Shown: positions 18,572 through 29,900 of the stretch, in pieces
Position numbering within the stretch: the stretch's first letter is position 1
How the letters are laid out: each line of letters opens with the position of its first letter
NCBI GenBank assembly: GCA_049487715.1
Contig: CP150549.1
Coordinates: 62,001-126,000 of the forward strand
DNA length: 64,000 nt
Source of the DNA: Pycnococcus provasolii
Taxonomy: Eukaryota; Chlorophyta; Pseudoscourfieldiophyceae; Pseudoscourfieldiales
Direction: 5' to 3'
Notes under the pieces: generated by a model
Told to the model about the DNA's origin: nothing
Seen by the model: the letters and a program-made list of their open reading frames with translations, nothing else
The model's database searches: none
Position numbers and translations under genes: made by a program

Positions 18572-20218
18572 ATGGTGGTGACTGACGACGAGCACGCACC
18601 AGACACCGACGTTAATTTGACGACGGACGTTCATGATCCAATCGATTCTCGGAGAGAATCGCGATGGGATGATATAACAAAAACGCACGTAGAAGTGCTC
18701 TACGTAAATCGCCTACTCCCGGGTGAAATGCTCGCGCTCGCGGAGGCCATCAAGAGAAAATCGTGCACCTTGCACACGCTGAACCTTGGCAGCAACGGAG
18801 TGGGTGATGAGGGCGCACACGCGCTCGCGGAGGCGCTGACGGGCGACACGTGCACCTTGCACAAGCTGAACCTTTGGAACAACAGAGTGGGTGATGACGG
18901 CGCACGCGCGCTCGCGGAGGCTCTCAAGAGCGAGAAGTGCACATTGCACACGCTGGACCTTGGCAGCAACGGAGTGGGTGATGACGGCGCACGCGCGCTC
19001 GCGGAGGCGCTGAGGAGCGAGTCGTGCACATTGCACACGCTGGACCTTGGCAATAACGACGTGGGTGCTGAGGGCGCACGCGCGCTCGCGGAGGCGCTAA
19101 GGAGCGAGTCGTGCACATTGCACACGCTGGACCTTGGCAACAACGGAGTGGGTGCCGACGGCGCACGCGCGCTCGCGGAGGCGCTGACGAGCGAGACGTG
19201 CACCTTGCACACGCTAAACCTTTGGGACAACTTCGTGGGTGCTGAGGGCGCACGCGCTCTCGCGGTGGCGCTGAGGAGCGAGACGTGCACCTTGCACACG
19301 CTGGACCTTAACGACAACGGAGTGGGTGCCGACGGCGCACGCGCGCTCGCGGAGGCGCTGACGAGCGAGACGTGCACCTTGCACACGCTGGGCCTTCGCA
19401 GCAACGACGTGGGTGCTGACGGCGCACGCGCGCTTGCGGAGGCTCTGAGGAGCGAGACGTGCACCTTGCACACGCTGAAGCTTGGCTGGCGGAACGGAGT
19501 GGGTGCTGACGGCGCACGCGCTCTCGCGGAGGCGCTGACGAGCGAGACGTGCACCTTGCACACGCTGGACCTTGGCAACAACGAAGTGGGTGCTGACGGC
19601 GCACGCGCGCTCGCGGAGGCTCTCAAGAGCGACACGTGCACATTACACACGCTGGTCCTTGCCGTTAATGAAGTGGGTGCTGACGGCGCACGCGCACTCG
19701 CGGAGGCTCTCAAGAGCGATACGTGCACATTACACACGCTGAAACTTTACAGCAACGACGTGGGTGCTGACGGCGCACGCGCGCTCGCGGAGGCTCTCAA
19801 GAGCGACACGTGCACATTACACACGCTGGACCTTGGCTACAACCGAGTGGGTGAGGACGGCGCACGCGCGCTCGCGGAGGCTCTCAAGAGCGACACGTGC
19901 ACATTGCACACGCTGGACCTTAACGACAACGAAGTGGGTGCTGACGGCGCACGCGCGCTTGCGGAGGCCCTCCAATGCGACACGTGCACATTGCACACGC
20001 TGCACCTTCACAACAACGCAGTGGGTGCTGATGGAGAACGAGCTCTTGACGAAGCACAAGCTCTTTGCCGTACACGTCGTCGCTGCCGTCATCATGGTTT
20101 GTTGCGCGCCATCGTGATGCTCGCCATCCTGCGTAAGCGTGCCTGTGAAGCTGTGTTCCACCCCAAGCGTCTGCGTCGTGAGGGCGTATTCGACCGGTGG
20201 GCGCACGACTCGGGGTAA
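18572..20218 (+). CDS. Leucine-rich repeat protein, ribonuclease-inhibitor type
   Basis: 548 residues, most of them 15 consecutive LRRs of 29 residues (87 bp) with the pattern LAEAL-x4-CTLHTL-x-L-x2-N-x-VGADGARA; repeat 9 has one extra residue. This is the RNI/NLRC-type LRR: Leu and Asn positions form the curved solenoid used for protein binding. There is no NACHT or NB-ARC domain, kinase or signal peptide. The N-terminal ~50 residues are acidic. After repeat 15 the last ~60 residues are basic and unrelated. Repeats are almost identical at DNA level, pointing to recent expansion or conversion. Partner unknown. Confidence 0.82.
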   Translation: MVVTDDEHAPDTDVNLTTDVHDPIDSRRESRWDDITKTHVEVLYVNRLLPGEMLALAEAIKRKSCTLHTLNLGSNGVGDEGAHALAEALTGDTCTLHKLNLWNNRVGDDGARALAEALKSEKCTLHTLDLGSNGVGDDGARALAEALRSESCTLHTLDLGNNDVGAEGARALAEALRSESCTLHTLDLGNNGVGADGARALAEALTSETCTLHTLNLWDNFVGAEGARALAVALRSETCTLHTLDLNDNGVGADGARALAEALTSETCTLHTLGLRSNDVGADGARALAEALRSETCTLHTLKLGWRNGVGADGARALAEALTSETCTLHTLDLGNNEVGADGARALAEALKSDTCTLHTLVLAVNEVGADGARALAEALKSDTCTLHTLKLYSNDVGADGARALAEALKSDTCTLHTLDLGYNRVGEDGARALAEALKSDTCTLHTLDLNDNEVGADGARALAEALQCDTCTLHTLHLHNNAVGADGERALDEAQALCRTRRRCRHHGLLRAIVMLAILRKRACEAVFHPKRLRREGVFDRWAHDSG

Positions 20219-20370
20219 GTTGGCGTACAACATCTCGATAATCGTGTGCAGTCGTACGGGGTCCAGTGACGCCGGTCGGCGTGGTGTTGCGGGTGGTGTA
20301 TTCATATGCATGTAAAAGAAGATGGAAAAAGCAATATTTTTTTTCTTGACAAATCAAAATAGTATTGTTT

Positions 20371-20908
20371 TCAAATGACAGCCGTCGGAGGAACGCGAAG
20401 CTCCTCGTTGATGCGACTCGCCAAGTACTGGTTCAAAAGTAAACGAAGCTCCTCGTTCTGACGCTGGAGACTGCGGAGCTCGTCGAGCGTGTCGCTGCGT
20501 CTCTGAAGGGTTGACATGTAAGCCGCAATGCTCTTCTCCAGAGCCTTCCACACGCGGAATCCCATCGGCGAAATGACGTCAACCGCCGTGTGCCAGTAAG
20601 CGCGCTCGCGCTCCTCCGCGCGCTTGTGGCCACCGCCGGAAGCACCGCCCTGCCACGACGCCGCCCGAACCCTGAGGTCCCGTGTCGCCTTCGCCCGCAC
20701 CACGGCTCGCCTCGGCGAAAGCCATCAAGCGCGCAACCACCTCGTCGGGCGAGCAGAGGGTCAGGCACCCCGTCGTCTCGATGGCTGAGCACAGCTCAGA
20801 CACGTCCATCTGACGGCCGAGAAGCTTGTGCGCCGTAGGCGAGTCAGTCAGGCACGTGGCTAAGGCGCAGAACCGACGTGCGATGTTCACGTTCAGCGCC
20901 CGCAGCAT
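20371..20908 (-). pseudogene. DRC1 (nexin-dynein regulatory complex subunit 1) C-terminal fragment at array edge
   Basis: DRC1 is a ciliary coiled-coil protein of the nexin link. Seen on the minus strand: ISPMGFRVWKALEKSIAAY, then LRSLQRQNEELRLLLNQYL and INEELRVPP, which is the DRC1 C-terminal (NYD-SP28-associated) pattern of W..L...L..Y, QN.ELR.LL.QYL and IN.EL..PP. Further upstream another frame gives a plausible continuation (FCALATCLTDSPTAHKLLGR, SPDEVVARLMAF), so the frame must shift near 20640-20660 or a tiny intron lies there. At 20908/20909 the homologous strand enters the satellite, so all upstream exons are absent. Probably a broken gene; alternatively a gene whose intron contains the array. 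Confidence 0.6.
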
Positions 20909-23900
20909 CCACGCACACGGTACCGCGCGCGACACAGCCGTGCGGGCGTGCAAACGAGCTCAGACCCCCCCCGAGAAATCTCGAGAAATCTGTGGTAGGA
21001 ATTCTTCCGACAAGGGGCTGTGGCGCGTTACCTCATTACCTGGCGGTACAACGGCGCACGTCTGCGCGTCACAGCCGCGGGGTAATTGTGTTTGCCCGCG
21101 CCTGCGACGTCCACGCACACGGTACCGCGCGCGACACAGCCGTGCGGGCGTGAGACCCCCCCCCCCCGAGAAATCTCGAGAAATCTGTGGTAGGAATTCT
21201 TCCGACAAGGGGCTGTGGCGCGTTACCTCATTACCTGGCGGTACAACGGCGCACGTCTGCGCGTCACAGCCGCGGGGTAATTGTGTTTGCCCGCGCCTGC
21301 GACGTCCACGCACACGGTACCGCGCGCGACACAGCCGTGCGGGCGGACCCCCCCCCGAGAAATCTCGAGAAATCTGTGGTAGGAATTCTTCCGACAAGGG
21401 GCTGTGGCGCGTTACCTCATTACGGGGCTGTAGGCGCCGCTGCGCGTCACAGCCGCGGGGTAATTGTGTTTGCCCGCGCCTGCGACGTCCACGCACACGG
21501 TACCGCGCGCGACACAGCCGTGCGGGCGTGCAAACGAGCTCAGACCCCCCCGAGAAATCTCGAGAAATCTGTGGTAGGAATTCTTCCGACAAGGGGCTGT
21601 GGCGCGTTACCTCATTACCTAGCGGTACAACGGCGCACGTCTGCGCGTCACAGCCGCGGGGTAATTGTGTTTGCCCGCGCCTGCGACGTCCACGCACACG
21701 GTACCGCGCGCGACACAGCCGTGCGGGCGTGCAAACGAGCTCAGACCCCCCCCGAGAAATCTCGAGAAATCTGTGGTAGGAATTCTTCCGACAAGGGGCT
21801 GTGGCGCGTTACCTCATTACGGGGCTGTAACGGCGCCGTCTGCGCGTCACAGCCGCGGGGTAATTGTGTTTGCCCGCGCCTGCGACGTCCACGCACACGG
21901 TACCGCGCGCGACACAGCCGTGCGGGCGTGCAAACGAGCTCAGACCCCCCCGAGAAATCTCGAGAAATCTGTGGTAGGAATTCTTCCGACAAGGGGCTGT
22001 GGCGCGTTACCTCATTACGGGGCTGTACGGCGCCGTCTGCGCGTCACAGCCGCGGGGTAATTGTGTTTGCCCGCGCCTGCGACGTCCACGCACACGGTAC
22101 CGCGCGCGACACAGCCGTGCGGGCGTGCAAACGAGCTCAGACCCCCCCCGAGAAATCTCGAGAAATCTGTGGTAGGAATTCTTCCGACAAGGGGCTGTGG
22201 CGCGTTACCTCATTACCGGCGGTACAACGGCGCACGTCTGCGCGTCACAGCCGCGGGGTAATTGTGTTTGCCCGCGCCTGCGACGTCCACGCACACGGTA
22301 CCGCGCGCGACACAGCCGTGCGGGCGTGCAAACGAGCTCGGACCCCCCCGAGAAATCTCGAGAAATCTGTGGTAGGAATTCTTCCGACAAGGGGCTGTGG
22401 CGCGTTACCTCATTACCTGGCGGTACAACGGCGCACGTCTGCGCGTCACAGCCGCGGGGTAATTGTGTTTGCCCGCGCCTGCGACGTCCACGCACACGGT
22501 ACCGCGCGCGACACAGCCGTGCGGGCGTGCAAACGAGCTCAGACCCCCCCGAGAAATCTCGAGAAATCTGTGGTAGGAATTCTTCCGACAAGGGGCTGTG
22601 GCGCGTTACCTCAAGGGGCTGTGGCGCGTGCGCGTCACAGCCGCGGGGTAATTGTGTTTGCCCGCGCCTGCGACGTCCACGCACACGGTACCGCGCGCGA
22701 CACAGCCGTGCGGGCGTGCAAACGAGCTCAGACCCCCCCCGAGAAATCTCGAGAAATCTGTGGTAGGAATTCTTCCGACAAGGGGCTGTGGCGCGTTACC
22801 TCATTAGGGGCTGTGGCGCGTGCGCGTCACAGCCGCGGGGTAATTGTGTTTGCCCGCGCCTGCGACGTCCACGCACACGGTACCGCGCGCGACACAGCCG
22901 TGCGGGCGTGCAAACGAGCTCAGACCCCCCCCGAGAAATCTCGAGAAATCTGTGGTAGGAATTCTTCCGACAAGGGGCTGTGGCGCGTTACCTCATTACC
23001 TGGCGGTACAACGGCGCACGTCTGCGCGTCACAGCCGCGGGGTAATTGTGTTTGCCCGCGCCTGCGACGTCCACGCACACGGTACCGCGCGCGACACAGC
23101 CGTGCGGGCGTGCAAACGAGCTCAGACCCCCCCCGAGAAATCTCGAGAAATCTGTGGTAGGAATTCTTCCGACAAGGGGCTGTGGCGCGTTACCTCATTA
23201 CCTGGCGGTACAACGGCGCACGTCTGCGCGTCACAGCCGCGGGGTAATTGTGTTTGCCCGCGCCTGCGACGTCCACGCACACGGTACCGCGCGCGACACA
23301 GCCGTGCGGGCGTGCAAACGAGCTCAGACCCCCCCGAGAAATCTCGAGAAATCTGTGGTAGGAATTCTTCCGACAAGGGGCTGTGGCGCGTTACCTCATT
23401 ACCTAGCGGTACAACGGCGCACGTCTGCGCGTCACAGCCGCGGGGTAATTGTGTTTGCCCGCGCCTGCGACGTCCACGCACACGGTACCGCGCGCGACAC
23501 AGCCGTGCGGGCGTGCAAACGAGCTCAGACCCCCCCCGAGAAATCTCGAGAAATCTGTGGTAGGAATTCTTCCGACAAGGGGCTGTGGCGCGTTACCTCA
23601 AGGGGCTGTGGCGCGTGCGCGTCACAGCCGCGGGGTAATTGTGTTTGCCCGCGCCTGCGACGTCCACGCACACGGTACCGCGCGCGACACAGCCGTGCGG
23701 GCGTGCAAACGAGCTCAGACCCCCCCGAGAAATCTCGAGAAATCTGTGGTAGGAATTCTTCCGACAAGGGGCTGTGGCGCGTTACCTCAAGGGGCTGTGG
23801 CGCGTGCGCGTCACAGCCGCGGGGTAATTGTGTTTGCCCGCGCCTGCGACGTCCACGCACACGGTACCGCGCGCGACACAGCCGTGCGGGCGTGCAAACG

Positions 23901-26900
23901 AGCTCAGACCCCCCCGAGAAATCTCGAGAAATCTGTGGTAGGAATTCTTCCGACAAGGGGCTGTGGCGCGTTACCTCAAGGGGCTGTGGCGCGTGCGCGT
24001 CACAGCCGCGGGGTAATTGTGTTTGCCCGCGCCTGCGACGTCCACGCACACGGTACCGCGCGCGACACAGCCGTGCGGGCGTGCAAACGAGCTCAGACCC
24101 CCCCCGAGAAATCTCGAGAAATCTGTGGTAGGAATTCTTCCGACAAGGGGCTGTGGCGCGTTACCTCAAGGGGCTGTGGCGCGTGCGCGTCACAGCCGCG
24201 GGGTAATTGTGTTTGCCCGCGCCTGCGACGTCCACGCACACGGTACCGCGCGCGACACAGCCGTGCGGGCGTGCAAACGAGCTCGGACCCCCCCCGAGAA
24301 ATCTCGAGAAATCTGTGGTAGGAATTCTTCCGACAAGGGGCTGTGGCGCGTTACCTCATTACGGGGCTGTGGCGCGTCTGCGCGTCACAGCCGCGGGGTA
24401 ATTGTGTTTGCCCGCGCCTGCGACGTCCACGCACACGGTACCGCGCGCGACACAGCCGTGCGGGCGTGCAAACGAGCTCAGACCCCCCCCGAGAAATCTC
24501 GAGAAATCTGTGGTAGGAATTCTTCCGACAAGGGGCTGTGGCGCGTTACCTCATTACCTAGCGGTACAACGGCGCACGTCTGCGCGTCACAGCCGCGGGG
24601 TAATTGTGTTTGCCCGCGCCTGCGACGTCCACGCACACGGTACCGCGCGCGACACAGCCGTGCGGGCGTGCAAACGAGCTCAGACCCCCCCGAGAAATCT
24701 CGAGAAATCTGTGGTAGGAATTCTTCCGACAAGGGGCTGTGGCGCGTTACCTCATTACCTGGCGGTACAACGGCGCACGTCTGCGCGTCACAGCCGCGGG
24801 GTAATTGTGTTTGCCCGCGCCTGCGACGTCCACGCACACGGTACCGCGCGCGACACAGCCGTGCGGGCGTGCAAACGAGCTCAGACCCCCCCGAGAAATC
24901 TCGAGAAATCTGTGGTAGGAATTCTTCCGACAAGGGGCTGTGGCGCGTTACCTCATTACCTGGCGGTACAACGGCGCACGTCTGCGCGTCACAGCCGCGG
25001 GGTAATTGTGTTTGCCCGCGCCTGCGACGTCCACGCACACGGTACCGCGCGCGACACAGCCGTGCGGGCGTGCAAACGAGCTCAGACCCCCCCCGAGAAA
25101 TCTCGAGAAATCTGTGGTAGGAATTCTTCCGACAAGGGGCTGTGGCGCGTTACCTCATTACGGGGCTGTGGCGCGTGCGCGTCACAGCCGCGGGGTAATT
25201 GTGTTTGCCCGCGCCTGCGACGTCCACGCACACGGTACCGCGCGCGACACAGCCGTGCGGGCGTGCAAACGAGCTCAGACCCCCCCCGAGAAATCTCGAG
25301 AAATCTGTGGTAGGAATTCTTCCGACAAGGGGCTGTGGCGCGTTACCTCATTACCTAGCGGTACAACGGCGCACGTCTGCGCGTCACAGCCGCGGGGTAA
25401 TTGTGTTTGCCCGCGCCTGCGACGTCCACGCACACGGTACCGCGCGCGACACAGCCGTGCGGGCGTGCAAACGAGCTCAGACCCCCCCCGAGAAATCTCG
25501 AGAAATCTGTGGTAGGAATTCTTCCGACAAGGGGCTGTGGCGCGTTACCTCATTACGGGGCTGTGGCGCGTCTGCGCGTCACAGCCGCGGGGTAATTGTG
25601 TTTGCCCGCGCCTGCGACGTCCACGCACACGGTACCGCGCGCGACACAGCCGTGCGGGCGTGCAAACGAGCTCAGACCCCCCCGAGAAATCTCGAGAAAT
25701 CTGTGGTAGGAATTCTTCCGACAAGGGGCTGTGGCGCGTTACCTCATTACCTGGCGGTACAACGGCGCACGTCTGCGCGTCACAGCCGCGGGGTAATTGT
25801 GTTTGCCCGCGCCTGCGACGTCCACGCACACGGTACCGCGCGCGACACAGCCGTGCGGGCGTGCAAACGAGCTCAGACCCCCCCGAGAAATCTCGAGAAA
25901 TCTGTGGTAGGAATTCTTCCGACAAGGGGCTGTGGCGCGTTACCTCATTACCTGGCGGTACAACGGCGCACGTCTGCGCGTCACAGCCGCGGGGTAATTG
26001 TGTTTGCCCGCGCCTGCGACGTCCACGCACACGGTACCGCGCGCGACACAGCCGTGCGGGCGTGCAAACGAGCTCAGACCCCCCCGAGAAATCTCGAGAA
26101 ATCTGTGGTAGGAATTCTTCCGACAAGGGGCTGTGGCGCGTTACCTCATTACGGGGCTGTGGCGCCGTTGCGCGTCACAGCCGCGGGGTAATTGTGTTTG
26201 CCCGCGCCTGCGACGTCCACGCACACGGTACCGCGCGCGACACAGCCGTGCGGGCGTGCAAACGAGCTCAGACCCCCCCGAGAAATCTCGAGAAATCTGT
26301 GGTAGGAATTCTTCCGACAAGGGGCTGTGGCGCGTTACCTCATTACCTGGCGGTACAACGGCGCACGTCTGCGCGTCACAGCCGCGGGGTAATTGTGTTT
26401 GCCCGCGCCTGCGACGTCCACGCACACGGTACCGCGCGCGACACAGCCGTGCGGGCGTGACCCCCCCCCCGAGAAATCTCGAGAAATCTGTGGTAGGAAT
26501 TCTTCCGACAAGGGGCTGTGGCGCGTTACCTCATTACCTGGCGGTACAACGGCGCACGTCTGCGCGTCACAGCCGCGGGGTAATTGTGTTTGCCCGCGCC
26601 TGCGACGTCCACGCACACGGTACCGCGCGCGACACAGCCGTGCGGGCGTGCAAACGAGCTCAGACCCCCCCGAGAAATCTCGAGAAATCTGTGGTAGGAA
26701 TTCTTCCGACAAGGGGCTGTGGCGCGTTACCTCAATAGGCGGTACAACGGCGCACGTCTGCGCGTCACAGCCGCGGGGTAATTGTGTTTGCCCGCGCCTG
26801 CGACGTCCACGCACACGGTACCGCGCGCGACACAGCCGTGCGGGCGTAAGACCCCCCCCCCCGAGAAATCTCGAGAAATCTGTGGTAGGAATTCTTCCGA

Positions 26901-29900
26901 CAAGGGGCTGTGGCGCGTTACCTCATTAGGCGGTACAACGGCGCACGTCTGCGCGTCACAGCCGCGGGGTAATTGTGTTTGCCCGCGCCTGCGACGTCCA
27001 CGCACACGGTACCGCGCGCGACACAGCCGTGCGGGCGTGCAAACGAGCTCAGACCCCCCCCGAGAAATCTCGAGAAATCTGTGGTAGGAATTCTTCCGAC
27101 AAGGGGCTGTGGCGCGTTACCTCATGGGCGGTACAACGGCGCACGTCTGCGCGTCACAGCCGCGGGGTAATTGTGTTTGCCCGCGCCTGCGACGTCCACG
27201 CACACGGTACCGCGCGCGACACAGCCGTGCGGGCGTGCAAACGAGCTCAGACCCCCCCGAGAAATCTCGAGAAATCTGTGGTAGGAATTCTTCCGACAAG
27301 GGGCTGTGGCGCGTAGGAATTCTTCCGACAAGGGGCTGTGGCGCGTTACCTCATTACCTAGCGGTACAACGGCGCACGTCTGCGCGTCACAGCCGCGGGG
27401 TAATTGTGTTTGCCCGCGCCTGCGACGTCCACGCACACGGTACCGCGCGCGACACAGCCGTGCGGGCGTGCAAACGAGCTCAGACCCCCCCCGAGAAATC
27501 TCGAGAAATCTGTGGTAGGAATTCTTCCGACAAGGGGCTGTGGCGCGTTACCTCATTACCTGGCGGTACAACGGCGCACGTCTGCGCGTCACAGCCGCGG
27601 GGTAATTGTGTTTGCCCGCGCCTGCGACGTCCACGCACACGGTACCGCGCGCGACACAGCCGTGCGGGCGTGCAAACGAGCTCAGACCCCCCCCGAGAAA
27701 TCTCGAGAAATCTGTGGTAGGAATTCTTCCGACAAGGGGCTGTGGCGCGTTACCTCATTACCTGGCGGTACAACGGCGCACGTCTGCGCGTCACAGCCGC
27801 GGGGTAATTGTGTTTGCCCGCGCCTGCGACGTCCACGCACACGGTACCGCGCGCGACACAGCCGTGCGGGCGTGCAAAGACCCCCCCCCCGAGAAATCTC
27901 GAGAAATCTGTGGTAGGAATTCTTCCGACAAGGGGCTGTGGCGCGTTACCGCGGTAAGGGCACGTCTCGTTCGACAAGGGGCTGTGGCGCGTTACCTCAT
28001 TACCTAGCGGTACAACGGCGCACGTCTGCGCGTCACAGCCGCGGGGTAATTGTGTTTGCCCGCGCCTGCGACGTCCACGCACACGGTACCGCGCGCGACA
28101 CAGCCGTGCGGGCGTGCAAACGAGCTCAGACCCCCCCGAGAAATCTCGAGAAATCTGTGGTAGGAATTCTTCCGACAAGGGGCTGTGGCGCGTTACCTCA
28201 TTACCTGGCGGTACAACGGCGCACGTCTGCGCGTCACAGCCGCGGGGTAATTGTGTTTGCCCGCGCCTGCGACGTCCACGCACACGGTACCGCGCGCGAC
28301 ACAGCCGTGCGGGCGTGCAAACGAGCTCAGACCCCCCCGAGAAATCTCGAGAAATCTGTGGTAGGAATTCTTCCGACAAGGGGCTGTGGCGCGTTACCTC
28401 ATTACCTGGCGGTACAACGGCGCACGTCTGCGCGTCACAGCCGCGGGGTAATTGTGTTTGCCCGCGCCTGCGACGTCCACGCACACGGTACCGCGCGCGA
28501 CACAGCCGTGCGGGCGTGCAAACGAGCTCAGACCCCCCCGAGAAATCTCGAGAAATCTGTGGTAGGAATTCTTCCGACAAGGGGCTGTGGCGCGTTACCT
28601 CATTAGGCGGTACAACGGCGCACGTCTGCGCGTCACAGCCGCGGGGTAATTGTGTTTGCCCGCGCCTGCGACGTCCACGCACACGGTACCGCGCGCGACA
28701 CAGCCGTGCGGGCGTGCAAACGAGCTCAGACCCCCCCGAGAAATCTCGAGAAATCTGTGGTAGGAATTCTTCCGACAAGGGGCTGTGGCGCGTTACCTCA
28801 TTACCTGGCGGTACAACGGCGCACGTCTGCGCGTCACAGCCGCGGGGTAATTGTGTTTGCCCGCGCCTGCGACGTCCACGCACACGGTACCGCGCGCGAC
28901 ACAGCCGTGCGGGCGTGCAAACGAGCTCGGACCCCCCCGAGAAATCTCGAGAAATCTGTGGTAGGAATTCTTCCGACAAGGGGCTGTGGCGCGTTACCTC
29001 ATTACCTGGCGGTACAACGGCGCACGTCTGCGCGTCACAGCCGCGGGGTAATTGTGTTTGCCCGCGCCTGCGACGTCCACGCACACGGTACCGCGCGCGA
29101 CACAGCCGTGCGGGCGTGCAAACGAGCTCAGACCCCCCGAGAAATCTCGAGAAATCTGTGGTAGGAATTCTTCCGACAAGGGGCTGTGGCGCGTTACCTC
29201 ATTACCTGGCGGTACAACGGCGCACGTCTGCGCGTCACAGCCGCGGGGTAATTGTGTTTGCCCGCGCCTGCGACGTCCACGCACACGGTACCGCGCGCGA
29301 CACAGCCGTGCGGGCGGACCCCCCCCCCCCGAGAAATCTCGAGAAATCTGTGGTAGGAATTCTTCCGACAAGGGGCTGTGGCGCGTTACCTCAATAGGCG
29401 GTACAACGGCGCACGTCTGCGCGTCACAGCCGCGGGGTAATTGTGTTTGCCCGCGCCTGCGACGTCCACGCACACGGTACCGCGCGCGACACAGCCGTGC
29501 GGGCGTGACCCCCCCCCCCCGAGAAATCTCGAGAAATCTGTGGTAGGAATTCTTCCGACAAGGGGCTGTGGCGCGTTACCTCAAGGGGCTTTGGCGCGTG
29601 CGCGTCACAGCCGCGGGGTAATTGTGTTTGCCCGCGCCTGCGACGTCCACGCACACGGTACCGCGCGCGACACAGCCGTGCGGGCGTGCAAACGAGCTCG
29701 GACCCCCCCGAGAAATCTCGAGAAATCTGTGGTAGGAATTCTTCCGACAAGGGGCTGTGGCGCGTTACCTCATTACCTGGCGGTACAACGGCGCACGTCT
29801 GCGCGTCACAGCCGCGGGGTAATTGTGTTTGCCCGCGCCTGCGACGTCCACGCACACGGTACCGCGCGCGACACAGCCGTGCGGGCGTGACCCCCCCCCC

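Noticed and set aside
18700-19737. 345-codon minus-strand ORF opposite the LRR gene
   Set aside because: Repetition comes from the LRR units; the product is low-complexity Ser/Ala/Arg and matches no family.
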